DNA of 64,000 nucleotides from Gallintestinimicrobium propionicum (GCF_025567525.1 NZ_JAOQJY010000014.1:44202-108201), one strand, 5' to 3'; counted from the first letter of the stretch, positions 1 through 9,428 are shown. Numbers and translations: made by a program. Notes: generated by a model not told the origin, from the sequence alone.

Positions 1-377
1 GTGTGGAAGGCGGGCAGGAACGCGTTTTCAATTATCATAATATTCACGTCGTCTTTACGAAGGAAGCGGAGACGGCTGACCAATATATCGAAAAAACCGT
101 CCACAAAATCGGGAAAAAAGCAGATGTGACGGTAGCGACCTCCGATGCGCTGGAGCAGGTCATCATTTACGGACAGGGCGCGCGCAGGATGGCGGCGCGG
201 GAGCTTTTGGAGGAAGTCGAGCTGACCCGCGAAAAGGTGCTGGAACGGATTGAAAAAAGACCGGGCAGCACGCAGAAACAACTTACGGAAAACGACCATA
301 ATTACCTGTTTGACCATTTGCCGGAGGAGTTGGTCTCTTATATGGAAGAGGTCAGGCTGGGCAAACGGGAATTATAG
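1..377 (+). CDS. YacP-like NYN-domain ribonuclease, 5'-truncated by the window edge
   Basis: Only the C-terminal ~124 residues are inside the window; the frame is open to the left edge, so the true start lies upstream and the GTG at position 3 is probably an internal codon. The fragment carries the second half of a NYN (PIN-like) fold: a VVFTKEAETADQYIEK stretch with the acidic residues typical of the active site, followed by VTVATSD and the helix IIYGQGARRMAARELLEEV, a combination recognised from the YacP/Rae1 family of ribosome-associated endoribonucleases. The family name is from memory of these motifs. The gene ends 52 bases before the GH38 start with no terminator seen between them, so the two may be co-transcribed. 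Confidence 0.75.
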   Translation, partial: VEGGQERVFNYHNIHVVFTKEAETADQYIEKTVHKIGKKADVTVATSDALEQVIIYGQGARRMAARELLEEVELTREKVLERIEKRPGSTQKQLTENDHNYLFDHLPEELVSYMEEVRLGKREL

Positions 378-429
378 GGAGTTTATAAAAAAGGGAAAAA
401 GGAAAGGGAAACAAGAAAGGGGAAACACA

Positions 430-3400
430 ATGGACATGTTTTTCACACAGCGAAAGCTGGAAGGAAGAATCCGGGAGCTGGGAGAATACCGTTACCGGGA
501 CGTCAGAAATTTTGAATCGTTTCTGGCAAAAGAAGACAAAAGCGGCCTGGTAAATCCGGATGTGCCTACAGATTTTACCGGCTGGGACAGGATCTGTACC
601 GGCTCTGACTGGAAGGGCAGGGATTTATATCTCTGGCTGCATGGGGAGATGAAGGTGCCGGCAGAATGGGAAGGAAAGCGCGCGGTAGGCGTGTTTGACT
701 TCGGTATGACAGGCGGCGGCAACAACAGCGGGTTTGAATCACTGCTGTTTGTAAACGGCGAACAGTATCAGGCGGTTGATGCCAATCATAAGGAAGTATT
801 TTTCAGACCTGAGATCTGTGGAAATGAGGTCAGCCTGACCTTCCGCCTCTGGTCCGGTCTGGAAGGCGGCGGACTGCCCAGAGAGGTGGAGCATCGCTTA
901 AAGAGCGCATTTTTAGGCTATCTGGATGAAAAGACAGACGACCTGTATTATCTTGGCCTGATGGTCTGGAAGACAATTGAAGAGCTTTCCGAGAACGATC
1001 CGGTTCGCCATAACCTGCAGGCAGCCCTTGACCGTGCATTTTTAAAGATTGACTGGTCTTATCCGGGCAGCGATGACTTCTATGCATCTGTTGCGGAAGC
1101 AGACGACTGCTTAAACGCAGCAATTGACGCGATGGACAAGCACTCCGATATCCATGTATACACAGTTGGACATACCCATATTGATACTGCATGGCTCTGG
1201 AGACTCAAAAACACCAGAGAAAAGTGCGGCAGATCCTTTACAACCGTCATGCGCCTGATGGAGATGTTCCCGGAATATGATTTCCTGCAGACACAGCCCC
1301 AGCTCTATGAGTGGGTAAAGGAAGATTATCCGGAGCTGTACAGCCAGATCAGAGACCGCGTGGCAGAGGGCCGCTGGGAAGCGGACGGTGCAATGTGGGT
1401 TGAGGCAGACTGTAATCTGACAAGCGGTGAGTCTCTGACCCGTCAGATCTTAATCGGCAGCAAATTCATCAAGGATGAATTCGGCAAGGAAGTAGAATTT
1501 CTGTGGCTGCCGGATGTATTCGGCTATTCCTGGGCACTCCCCCAGATCCTGAAAAAAGCCGGCATCGACATGTTTATGACGACAAAAATCAGCTGGAACC
1601 AGTACAACCGTATGCCGCATGATACGTTTTACTGGAAAGGCATCGACGGCAGCAAAGTGCTGACCCACTTTATTACGACGCCGGAGCCCGGGAGAGAAAG
1701 AGACAGCTGGTTCTATACCTATAACGGACTGATTGAGCCCCGTACCGTCAAGGGTATCTGGGACGGATACAGCGAAAAGGAAATGAATCATGACCTGCTG
1801 CTTTCCTATGGTTACGGAGATGGCGGCGGCGGTGTCAACCGTGATATGCTGGAGCAGCGCCGCAGACTGGATAAGATTCCGGGACTGCCGCATGTGGAGA
1901 CGACTACCGCAGGCAAATATTTCCGTAAGCTGAAGGAAACGGTTGCAAAGACAGACCGCTATGTCAATACCTGGGATGGCGAGCTGTATCTGGAATATCA
2001 CCGCGGTACCTATACCAGCCATGCGCATAACAAACGCATGAACCGTAAGATGGAGCTGTTATATCGTGAGGCAGAGTATTTTACCGTACTGCGTGCATTG
2101 CTTGGTAATGATCTGTCCCTGGCGGAGCAGGAAAAGCTGACAGCCGGCTGGAAACATATCCTGACCAACCAGTTCCATGACATTATCCCCGGCTCCTCGA
2201 TCTTCGAAGTATATGAGGATTCCAAAAAAGATTACGAATGGATCGCAACACAGGGCGAAGAGGTGGAAGCAGGCTTTATTGCAGACGCCGTAACAGAAGA
2301 AGCCTCTGTTTATACCGTTTTTAACAGCAACAGCTTTGTAAGAAAAGGCGGCTCGGTTCTGTTGCTCGGTGCTGCAGGAAACAGCGCTTATTTGGAGGAC
2401 GGCACGGCATTAAAGAGTCAGGAAACAGAAGGCGGACTTCTTGTGGAAATCCCGGAGGTTCCCGCAATGGGCACCGCTGCGGTTGTCCTGAAAAAAGCAC
2501 CTGCTGCAGAGAATACGGCATTTACCGTAGACGGACATAAGGTTGAAACTCCGTTTTATCTGGTTGAGTTTAATGAAGCCGGTCAGATTTCCAGACTGTA
2601 TGATAAAGAAAATGACCGTGAGGTGCTTGCACCCGGACAGTGCGGCAACGTTTTGCAGGTATTTGAAGATAAGCCGATGGGCAATGACGCATGGGATATC
2701 GAGATCTACTATCAGGAAAAGATGCGTGTCATTGATGGACTGACCTGTTTTGAAGTCAAAGAGTGCGGATCGGTTCGTCTGGTGCTTCACATGGGATGGA
2801 AGTATATGAATTCCACCATTGACCAGGATGTTATCCTGTATGCAGATGACCGCAGAATTGATTTCGTGACGGATGCAGACTGCCATGAGCGCCATCAGCT
2901 GTTGAAGGCTGCATTCCCGGTTGACATCCGCACCACTTACGGAACGTTCGATGTACAGTATGGTAATGTACGTCGTTCTAATAACTGGAATACAAGCTGG
3001 GATCAGGCGAAGTTCGAGAGCGTTGCACATCGTTTCGCAGATCTTTCCGAATACGGCTATGGCGTCAGCCTGTTAAATGACTGCAAGTACGGTCATGATG
3101 TAAAGGATAATGTACTGCGCATCACTCTGATCAAGACAGCAACCTATCCGGATCACAGCCAGGATCAGGGCGAGCATCACTTCACTTATGCGTTGCTGCC
3201 TCATACCGGAGACTTTATTGCAGGCCGCACCGTACAGGAAGCGAGCGATTTGAACTGGCCGATGCACAGCGTTGCAGGCAGCGTAAAACTTCCGTTTGCA
3301 GGTTCTTTTGTAGGCTTTGACAAAGAGTGCGTTGAACTGGATGCTGTCAAGAAGACAGAGGATGGAAAATATATTGCAGTCCGGTTCCACGACTTTACCG

Positions 3401-3558
3401 GCGGAACGAACAAGCTGACCATAACGCCCGGTTTTGTGTGGAAGCGCTACTGCGAATGCGACTTAAGAGAGCGTCCGCAGGGCGACTTTAAAGAAAACGG
3501 TATGATTCAGAGGACCGTAAAGCCTTATGAAATCGTGACGCTGCTGTTTGAAGTATAA
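430..3558 (+). CDS. GH38 alpha-mannosidase
   Basis: A 1042-residue protein of the usual length for bacterial GH38 alpha-mannosidases. The metal-binding motif HTHIDTAWLWRL lies at about residues 247-258, and the predicted nucleophile is Asp327 in WVEADCNLTSGE; QFHDIIPGSS further on is also typical of the family. The ATG at 430 is chosen because AGAAAGGGG precedes it by a few bases; the longer reading upstream overlaps the YacP-like gene. No signal peptide is seen, so it should act in the cytoplasm on imported mannosyl oligosaccharides. GH38 enzymes trim alpha-1,2/1,3/1,6-mannose from N-glycans; linkage specificity cannot be read here. It lies 11 kb from the GH125 gene, which targets alpha-1,6-mannose, and the two may cooperate. 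Confidence 0.93.
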   Translation: MDMFFTQRKLEGRIRELGEYRYRDVRNFESFLAKEDKSGLVNPDVPTDFTGWDRICTGSDWKGRDLYLWLHGEMKVPAEWEGKRAVGVFDFGMTGGGNNSGFESLLFVNGEQYQAVDANHKEVFFRPEICGNEVSLTFRLWSGLEGGGLPREVEHRLKSAFLGYLDEKTDDLYYLGLMVWKTIEELSENDPVRHNLQAALDRAFLKIDWSYPGSDDFYASVAEADDCLNAAIDAMDKHSDIHVYTVGHTHIDTAWLWRLKNTREKCGRSFTTVMRLMEMFPEYDFLQTQPQLYEWVKEDYPELYSQIRDRVAEGRWEADGAMWVEADCNLTSGESLTRQILIGSKFIKDEFGKEVEFLWLPDVFGYSWALPQILKKAGIDMFMTTKISWNQYNRMPHDTFYWKGIDGSKVLTHFITTPEPGRERDSWFYTYNGLIEPRTVKGIWDGYSEKEMNHDLLLSYGYGDGGGGVNRDMLEQRRRLDKIPGLPHVETTTAGKYFRKLKETVAKTDRYVNTWDGELYLEYHRGTYTSHAHNKRMNRKMELLYREAEYFTVLRALLGNDLSLAEQEKLTAGWKHILTNQFHDIIPGSSIFEVYEDSKKDYEWIATQGEEVEAGFIADAVTEEASVYTVFNSNSFVRKGGSVLLLGAAGNSAYLEDGTALKSQETEGGLLVEIPEVPAMGTAAVVLKKAPAAENTAFTVDGHKVETPFYLVEFNEAGQISRLYDKENDREVLAPGQCGNVLQVFEDKPMGNDAWDIEIYYQEKMRVIDGLTCFEVKECGSVRLVLHMGWKYMNSTIDQDVILYADDRRIDFVTDADCHERHQLLKAAFPVDIRTTYGTFDVQYGNVRRSNNWNTSWDQAKFESVAHRFADLSEYGYGVSLLNDCKYGHDVKDNVLRITLIKTATYPDHSQDQGEHHFTYALLPHTGDFIAGRTVQEASDLNWPMHSVAGSVKLPFAGSFVGFDKECVELDAVKKTEDGKYIAVRFHDFTGGTNKLTITPGFVWKRYCECDLRERPQGDFKENGMIQRTVKPYEIVTLLFEV

Positions 3559-3644
3559 AAATGTGAGTTCTGAAATTTTACGGATTTATATAAAATTCGG
3601 TACTTGTTTTTTTAGGTGGCTCTGATAAAATCACATACAGAAAT

Positions 3645-3684
3645 GCCCGGTGCTTTACAGGAAACTTGGCACCGGGCTTTCTTA
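3645..3684 (+). terminator. Rho-independent terminator after the GH38 gene
   Basis: Arms GCCCGGTGC (3645-3653) and GCACCGGGC (3669-3677) are perfect complements, followed by TTTCTT. It directly abuts repeat copy 1. Confidence 0.75.
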
Positions 3685-3750
3685 TCGTATAGGAAACTTC
3701 GTTTCCATACGATAAGAAACGCTCTACGCGGATCGCACGCGAAAAATGCC
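3683..3750 (+). repeat. Multi-hairpin repeat, copy 1 (divergent)
   Basis: Begins with the conserved hairpin TATCGTATAGGAAAC-TTC-GTTTCCATACGATA shared with three other sites in the window (9462, 34615, 40787). After the hairpin only the first ~25 bases resemble the other copies (ACGCTC, GCGGAT, GCAC); the rest is a different GC-rich sequence. Like the other copies it sits on the + strand immediately after a terminator and upstream of the next + gene. Its nature (MITE, REP-like element or structured RNA) is not known to me. Confidence 0.7.
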
Positions 3751-3829
3751 GTGCCGGGCGCAGCTTGTATTCGCGCGGTGCGCTACCGCGTAAGGTTCCA
3801 CAGAGAAACCGACAGAAAGGTGTACACTC

Positions 3830-5206
3830 ATGTTGACGAAAATTTTGGACAAAAAACTTGGAAGCTCGATTTTTACAGGACGTCAGATCATTTCGATGCT
3901 GATGCCGCTGATCATGGATTCGTTTTTCGTTTTCGGTATCGGTGTACTGACAACTGCGATGATCAGCTCCTCCAGTCAGGAGTCGGTAGCGGCCATCAGC
4001 CTGGTCGGGCCGCTCTATATGATGGTATATGCCATCAACAATGCCATTTCTGCCGGTGGTACCGTTGTGGTTGCAATGTTTAAGGGAAAAGGGGAAACCG
4101 AGCGGGTAAAAGAGGCAGCAGGTCAGCTGATCGTGGGACTGCCGCTTTGTTCTCTTGCTGCATGTATCCTTCTTGTGCTCTGTGCAGATCCGCTGATCCG
4201 TTTCCTGTTTCATGGAATGGAGGAAACGATTCTCGTAAAGGCAGAGCATTATCTGATCGGGGTTGCGATCTCGGCGGTATTTTTATCTGTCTACATGAGT
4301 GGATTTGCGGTATTCCGTGGACTGGGAGAGACGAAAAAATGTCTGCACCTGTCGATTTTGATTAATGTCCTGCATTTTGCGGCAAGCTTTGTATTTATCA
4401 ATATTTTGAAGCTGGATATCATGGGAAGCGCACTTTCTTTGAATCTGGCGCGTCTGGTGGGCGGCATGGCTGCAGTCCTGATGCTGATATCCAAAAAAAG
4501 TTCGATTGAGATCCGTCCGAGGCACGTTTTTCGAATCGACTGGCGTATTCAGAAAGAAATCTTTCGGATCGGCATCCCCTGTGGAATGGAGCAGCTGTTT
4601 ATGAACGGAGGCGCGATGCTGGTTCAGGTTTACATTGCAAAATTGGGAACGGCGAGCGTTGCGGCAAATGCCGTGTCCAACTCGATCTTTTCTGTTTTGT
4701 ATGCGGCACCGTCCGCAGTGGCGACGCTGGCTGTGACGATAGTTGGTCAGTGTATCGGTGCAGGAGAGAAAAAGCTGGCGCGCCGTTACGGCAGATCCAT
4801 GGTTTGGCTGTGTACTGTTCTGGTGTTATTGTCACTGGCGATCGGAATGCCGTGTATTCCGCTTCTGTTAAAGCTTTATCAGGCGCAGGCAGAAACGGTT
4901 CCGATGATTTACCGGGTACTGATCATTGCGGCAGTCAGCATGCCGTTTTTCTGGGGGGCATCCAGTGTGCTTCCTTCTGTCATGCGTTCGGCGGGTGATG
5001 CGTCCTACGCGTCCTACTTTTCTCTTGTTACGATGTGGGTGGTTCGTGTCGGACTGGGCTACCTGATGGCGATCCCGATGGGACTGGGTCTGGAGGGCGT
5101 CTGGATAGCGATGTGTACCGAATGGGCGGTCAAAACAGTTGCCTTTGGTCTGCGCTTTCGCGGAGAAAAATGGCTTGCTCATTCCGACCGGATGGATAAG
5201 ATGTGA
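3830..5206 (+). CDS. MATE-family multidrug/toxin exporter
   Basis: A 458-residue polytopic membrane protein with about 12 hydrophobic segments in two homologous halves. The opening around RQIISMLMPLIMDSFFVFGIGVLTTAMIS and the SSSQESVAAISLVGP and VAANAVSNSIF stretches are typical of MATE (MatE) transporters. MATE proteins export organic cations and drugs using a sodium or proton gradient; the substrate here cannot be predicted. The ATG at 3830 follows AGAAAGGTG. It is separated from the GH38 gene by a terminator and a repeat, and lies 18 bases before the RelA/SpoT-domain gene, so those two are probably one transcript. Confidence 0.9.
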   Translation: MLTKILDKKLGSSIFTGRQIISMLMPLIMDSFFVFGIGVLTTAMISSSSQESVAAISLVGPLYMMVYAINNAISAGGTVVVAMFKGKGETERVKEAAGQLIVGLPLCSLAACILLVLCADPLIRFLFHGMEETILVKAEHYLIGVAISAVFLSVYMSGFAVFRGLGETKKCLHLSILINVLHFAASFVFINILKLDIMGSALSLNLARLVGGMAAVLMLISKKSSIEIRPRHVFRIDWRIQKEIFRIGIPCGMEQLFMNGGAMLVQVYIAKLGTASVAANAVSNSIFSVLYAAPSAVATLAVTIVGQCIGAGEKKLARRYGRSMVWLCTVLVLLSLAIGMPCIPLLLKLYQAQAETVPMIYRVLIIAAVSMPFFWGASSVLPSVMRSAGDASYASYFSLVTMWVVRVGLGYLMAIPMGLGLEGVWIAMCTEWAVKTVAFGLRFRGEKWLAHSDRMDKM

Positions 5207-5224
5207 TGCAACAGGGGGATTTAA

Positions 5225-6136
5225 ATGCTGGGAGATAAAACTGCTTTTCTAAACCAATATGCCATTCCGGAAAAGATGTATGAAGAAGCCGGTATGAGCT
5301 GGGCGGATCTGGAAGCGATTGCGGAGGACTATGCCTATCGCGTGGACGGATTTTACATGATTCGGGATATGTTTTTAAAAGAACTGATCGAAAATAAAGA
5401 AGACGAGACCGGTTTGCATTCCTATCGTACCAGAATAAAAACACCGGGGCATCTGGTAGAAAAAATTATCCGCAGACGGGTTGAAAATTATCGGAAATAT
5501 AAAGAACTGACGAAGGAGAACTATCTGAAATTCGTTACAGACATCATCGGGTTCCGTGGACTTTTGCTGTACCGGGAAGACTGGGTGGTGTTCCATAAAT
5601 ATCTGCTGAAGCATTTTGAAAATCATGCCTCATGGTATGTGCATGACTGTCTGAAGGATTTTGACGAAAGCCGCGACCGCTATATGGTGGAAGCACCCAA
5701 GGTACACATGCGTCCGGGGGATTTCGCGGACATTTATGCAGACTGGATCGCCAGCGATGATATTTATGATCAGAAATATTACCGTTCCGTGCATTATATT
5801 CTCAAATACCGCGGCATGTACCTGGAGGTGCAGGTCAGGACGCTGTTTGAGGAGGGGTGGGGAGAAATCGATCATCACATTCTTTACCCCTACAAAAAAC
5901 AGAATCCGATGCTGACGGAATTTTCGGAGCTGTTGAACCGTCTTGCCGGAATGGGGGACGAAATGGCGTCCTTTTACAGACGTCTGCAGGATGTTCCGGG
6001 AGATGCCTTTCTGGACAAAAAGAGTATGGTGGATGTCCGGCGGGAATATGAGACTCATGAAACCCAGGTCGGATGTGTAGAACTGGAAAAAATCGAGACC
6101 GTTCAGGATGCGATCGATTCCATTCTGGCGGAATAA
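5225..6136 (+). CDS. RelA/SpoT-domain protein (putative (p)ppGpp synthetase)
   Basis: 303 residues. The core shows the synthetase signatures in order: HSYRTRIKTPGHLVEKI (nucleotide-binding basic segment), TDIIGFRGLLLY, YYRSVHYIL and LEVQVRTLFEEGWGEIDH. No HD hydrolase, TGS or ACT domain is visible, so it is a stand-alone small alarmone synthetase-like protein rather than a long Rel enzyme. The first ~70 residues form an extra alpha-helical region. The usual GYRS motif reads YYRS, a small departure. It starts with ATG after GGGGGATTTAA and is followed 9 bases later by an unknown gene with a strong RBS. Activity as a pyrophosphokinase is inferred from family, not shown. Confidence 0.82.
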   Translation: MLGDKTAFLNQYAIPEKMYEEAGMSWADLEAIAEDYAYRVDGFYMIRDMFLKELIENKEDETGLHSYRTRIKTPGHLVEKIIRRRVENYRKYKELTKENYLKFVTDIIGFRGLLLYREDWVVFHKYLLKHFENHASWYVHDCLKDFDESRDRYMVEAPKVHMRPGDFADIYADWIASDDIYDQKYYRSVHYILKYRGMYLEVQVRTLFEEGWGEIDHHILYPYKKQNPMLTEFSELLNRLAGMGDEMASFYRRLQDVPGDAFLDKKSMVDVRREYETHETQVGCVELEKIETVQDAIDSILAE

Positions 6137-6145
6137 GGAGGCTGC

Positions 6146-6484
6146 ATGGAGGATAGTTTATTCTGGGGAATTCCCAAGAGTGCGTATGAAAGCGCGGATC
6201 GAATGCTTACACTTGCGCGAAAGGGCGGAATCCGCCAGCACCTGCTGGGAGATACGTCTCGGATCCGGCATGGCACGATTGAGGATCAGAGCGTGGATGA
6301 ATACTGCAATTTTTTGCAGACAAAGCTTTGCTGTGAGATTCTGCAGCTGGAGGGAGCAGACATGTCTGCTCAGGACGAGACAGCATCGGATGGATTGGCT
6401 GCAGAGCAGGGAGAGAAAACAACGCCTGCCGCCTGCTGCAGGGAGGAACAGAAAGGGAGAAATGCCGGATGGACAGCGGAATGA
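6146..6484 (+). CDS. Small protein of unknown function
   Basis: 112 residues, preceded by AAGGAGG at ideal spacing, which makes it a credible gene. I do not recognise a family. The N-terminal ~70 residues look ordered and mixed alpha-helical; the C-terminal ~40 are rich in Glu, Ala and Gln and look disordered. It starts 9 bases after the RelA/SpoT-domain gene, and its stop overlaps the beginning of the next gene, so the three are almost certainly translated from one mRNA. Confidence 0.65.
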   Translation: MEDSLFWGIPKSAYESADRMLTLARKGGIRQHLLGDTSRIRHGTIEDQSVDEYCNFLQTKLCCEILQLEGADMSAQDETASDGLAAEQGEKTTPAACCREEQKGRNAGWTAE

Positions 6485-7014
6485 ATTCTATCGAAAGCAT
6501 GTATTTGAACTATAGCGGACTGTTGGAGGAATTTTCGGAGGATGTCATCCGCAGCAGGTACGCTTTTTTGTACAAGGAATGTATGGAATTTTTGAAAAGT
6601 CAGAAGCTGGAGTCAGAGGTGCGGCTGGATGAAGTACTGCTGATGCATGCAGTGCTGGATTATTTTTCGGATGTGTCGAGACTGAAAAAATTCCACCATA
6701 TCCATCATATCAACGAAACAAAGGTGATCGCATACGAGACATTCTGGCTGCTGCGCAGAAAACCACTGCAGGTAGTGACACAGCGGCAGGATGATTTTCT
6801 GGCATTTATCAATGAAAAATTCGTTTTCTCCAGACTTGCGGCATTTTTGGTTGGAAACCGCAAAGACCAGGTGCTGCGGGAGCAGGATAAAAAGGCGTTT
6901 ATGAACTATCTGGATACGCTCTACTATTTTCTGAAATACCGCCAGTACGACCCGAAAATGCTGGAGCTGATGCTTCTGGGCTTTCGCGCCGGGGAGATCT
7001 GGGGACGGCAGTAA
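6469..7014 (+). CDS. Protein of unknown function, third gene of the RelA/SpoT cassette
   Basis: 181 residues, soluble and predicted mostly alpha-helical, with a His-rich patch (KKFHHIHHINETKV, around residue 80). I recognise no family. The start is either ATG 6469 (preceded by AAAGGGAGA) or ATG 6481, which would give an ATGA overlap with the stop of the previous gene. The overlap implies translational coupling. No terminator hairpin follows; the stop is followed by a short near-duplicate (AACAGCCGCGGCAG, then AACAGCCGTGGCAG). Confidence 0.65.
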   Translation: MDSGMNSIESMYLNYSGLLEEFSEDVIRSRYAFLYKECMEFLKSQKLESEVRLDEVLLMHAVLDYFSDVSRLKKFHHIHHINETKVIAYETFWLLRRKPLQVVTQRQDDFLAFINEKFVFSRLAAFLVGNRKDQVLREQDKKAFMNYLDTLYYFLKYRQYDPKMLELMLLGFRAGEIWGRQ

Positions 7015-7113
7015 AACAGCCGCGGCAGTGAAACAGCCGTGGCAGGAAACAGATGTTTGCAGATACGCTCCGGGTTATGTAATTCGGATTTCGCGGTTTT
7101 GTTCCATTTGAAT

Positions 7114-7142
7114 TTGTCAAATCCCTCTTTCTGGGGTATAGT
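7114..7142 (+). promoter_or_regulatory. Promoter of the MFS transporter gene
   Basis: TTGTCA (7114-7119), a 17-base spacer, and TATAGT (7137-7142), located 70 bases before the start codon. Confidence 0.65.
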
Positions 7143-7211
7143 AGAAAATAGAGGACGCGCTGAGGCATCGGGGGAATTTGTCCTGCAGCGCAGGAAAAGG
7201 AGGGTATTTTT

Positions 7212-8492
7212 TTGAAACTGAATTACAAAAGAACATTTCTGGTAGGACTTGCCTTTCTGTCCATCTGTGCGTTCTGGCAGATGTATGACAACATCGTCCC
7301 GCTGATTTTGCAGGGAACGTTTCACTTAAATGAGACACTCACCGGAGCAATTATGGCGGCAGATAATGTACTTGCGGTATTTTTGCTTCCGCTGCTGGGC
7401 TCACTGTCTGATAAAGCGGATACCAGATGGGGAAAACGGACGCCATTTATTGTGGTCGGGACGGTACTCGCGGTTGTTTTGATGATGCTGCTTCCGCATG
7501 CGGATAAAACAGGAAATTTTGTGCTGTTTGTCATCAGCCTGTTTTTCCTGCTGATTGCGATGGGATTGTACCGGTCGCCTGCAGTAGCGCTGATGCCTGA
7601 CCTGACACCGAAGCCGCTGCGCAGTCAGGCAAACGCGATCATTAACCTGATGGGTGCAGTAGGAGGTATTTATACCCTGATTTTGATCAGTCTGCTGTTA
7701 AAGGGCGGAGACAAACCGGATTATACGCCGGTCTTTCTGGGTGTAGCACTTCTGATGGTGGTTGCTGTTGTACTTCTTGTTTTGACAGTGCGGGAAAAGA
7801 AGCTTGCACAGGAGGTTGCGAAAGCAAATCTGGAAGAAGAAACAGAGGAAGAACAAAAGGCGGACAAGACAGGAGAGCTTACTCCGGGAGTAAAGCGCAG
7901 TCTGACGATGATCCTGATCTCGATCTTTTTGTGGTTTACCGCATATAATGCAGTGACGACAGCATTTTCCCGCTATGCCCGTACCGTATGGGGCATGGAG
8001 GGCGGCGGCTTTGCCAACTGCCTGATGGTAGCAACCGTAGCAGCGATTATCAGCTATATCCCCATCGGCATGATTTCCGCGAAGGTGGGCAGAAAAAAAA
8101 CGATCATGGGCGGTCTGGTACTGATGCTGATCAGCTTTTTTGCGGCGATTTTCTTCACGGAATATCACGCAGTTATCAATCTTGGCTTTGCCCTGATCGG
8201 AATGGGCTGGGCAGCAGTGAGTGTAAACTCCCTGCCAATGGTTGTGGAGATGTGTTCGAGTGAAGATGTCGGAAAATATACGGGGCTTTATTATACCTTT
8301 TCCATGTCGGCACAGATTGTGACCCCGATTCTGTCCGGCGCGTTTTTACAGTATGTTTCCTATCGGACGTTATTTCCGTATGCCTGTGTCTTTACGGTTG
8401 CAGCGATGATTACCATGAGCATGGTGCACCACGGCGATAATAAACCGGAACGCAAAAAAAATCTGCTGGAAAATTTTGACGTAGAGGATTAA
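7212..8492 (+). CDS. MFS transporter, SLC45/GPH-like sugar permease
   Basis: 426 residues with about 12 membrane segments. The loop between segments 2 and 3, GSLSDKADTRWGKRTPFIVVG, has the basic, Arg-Trp-Gly-Lys-Arg pattern seen in glycoside-pentoside-hexuronide and SLC45-type sugar symporters. A charged cytoplasmic linker (EEETEEEQKADKTGE, about residues 208-222) separates the halves. Translation starts at TTG 7212, which sits at good spacing from AAAAGGAGGG; no in-frame ATG lies nearby. Its own promoter precedes it. Substrate unknown; a sugar or glycoside is likely given the family. Confidence 0.8.
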   Translation: MKLNYKRTFLVGLAFLSICAFWQMYDNIVPLILQGTFHLNETLTGAIMAADNVLAVFLLPLLGSLSDKADTRWGKRTPFIVVGTVLAVVLMMLLPHADKTGNFVLFVISLFFLLIAMGLYRSPAVALMPDLTPKPLRSQANAIINLMGAVGGIYTLILISLLLKGGDKPDYTPVFLGVALLMVVAVVLLVLTVREKKLAQEVAKANLEEETEEEQKADKTGELTPGVKRSLTMILISIFLWFTAYNAVTTAFSRYARTVWGMEGGGFANCLMVATVAAIISYIPIGMISAKVGRKKTIMGGLVLMLISFFAAIFFTEYHAVINLGFALIGMGWAAVSVNSLPMVVEMCSSEDVGKYTGLYYTFSMSAQIVTPILSGAFLQYVSYRTLFPYACVFTVAAMITMSMVHHGDNKPERKKNLLENFDVED

Positions 8493-8567
8493 AATACTTT
8501 CATAGTTCAGAATTGCGAAAACGACAATGAAACGGAAAGATGACTGGATCAAAGGAGAAGCATACCG

Positions 8568-9374
8568 ATGAAAAAATGGATACCGGCGGCAGCGACCGCT
8601 GCAGGTGCTTATTTAATTGCAATCGCTCCGAGACTTTGCGAACGGCCGGAGCGTATGCCGAAGGTGTATTACGCGCATCGCGGTCTGCATGATAATATTT
8701 CAGACGCGCCTGAAAATTCCCTTGCAGCCTTCCAAAAAGCGGTGGATGCAGGCTATGGCATTGAGCTGGATGTGCAGATGACTGCAGATGGAAAGGTTGT
8801 CGTTGTACATGATTTTAACCTCAAGCGGATCAGTGGTGTGGACAAGGAGATCGACCAGTGCACCTATGAAGAACTGCAGGATTATCCGATCTATGGAAGC
8901 GACCAGAGGGTGCCGCTGTTTGAGGATGTTTTAAAGGCAGTGGACGGAAAGGTACCGCTGATCGTTGAGCTGAAATATAAAGAGGGCAGCAAGATCTGTG
9001 AAAAAGCCCAGGAGATTTTAAACAGCTATACCGGAATTTACTGTATCGAATCCTTCCATCCGCAGGTACTGGTCTGGTATCGGAAAAACTATCCCCATAT
9101 CTGCCGCGGACAGCTGTCGATGAATTTTGAGCGGGACGAAAATACAAAGGGTGCGCAGTATTTTGCACTGCGCCATCTGCTGACCAATTTTCTTGCAAAG
9201 CCGGATTTCATCGCATATGACTGCCGTGCAATGCATGCAGTATCCAAAAACATCTGCCGGAATCTGTTCGGCTGTCCGTCCGTTGCATGGACGGTAAAAT
9301 GTCAGGCACAGCTGGATGCCTGCAGCAGGTCCTTCGATTACTTTATTTTTGAAGGATTTGCACCGAAGCAGTGA
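8568..9374 (+). CDS. Glycerophosphodiester phosphodiesterase
   Basis: 268 residues. A short hydrophobic N-terminus (about residues 4-22) could anchor or target it to the membrane. The GDPD signature follows: YAHRGLHDNISDAPENSLAA with the catalytic His, GIELDVQMTADGKVVVVHD with the metal-binding Glu/Asp and second His, and IVELKYKEGS. The family hydrolyses glycerophosphodiesters to glycerol-3-phosphate and an alcohol, supplying phosphate and glycerol from phospholipid or teichoic-acid debris. The ATG at 8568 follows AAAGGAGAAG. It lies 75 bases after the MFS gene with no obvious terminator between, so the two may be co-transcribed. Confidence 0.9.
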   Translation: MKKWIPAAATAAGAYLIAIAPRLCERPERMPKVYYAHRGLHDNISDAPENSLAAFQKAVDAGYGIELDVQMTADGKVVVVHDFNLKRISGVDKEIDQCTYEELQDYPIYGSDQRVPLFEDVLKAVDGKVPLIVELKYKEGSKICEKAQEILNSYTGIYCIESFHPQVLVWYRKNYPHICRGQLSMNFERDENTKGAQYFALRHLLTNFLAKPDFIAYDCRAMHAVSKNICRNLFGCPSVAWTVKCQAQLDACSRSFDYFIFEGFAPKQ

Positions 9375-9428
9375 GGCAGGATGATGTGCGCGCGTCGGAA
9401 GTAATTCTAGTATCAGAAATCAAAACAG

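Noticed and set aside
3578..4249. Long minus-strand open reading frame over the start of the MATE gene.
   Set aside because: It is the antisense shadow of the MATE gene and of repeat copy 1, with no RBS and no recognisable protein.
7015..7050. Short near-duplicate AACAGCCG(C/T)GGCAG after the third gene of the RelA cassette.
   Set aside because: Only two short copies with no flanking structure; too little to call an element.
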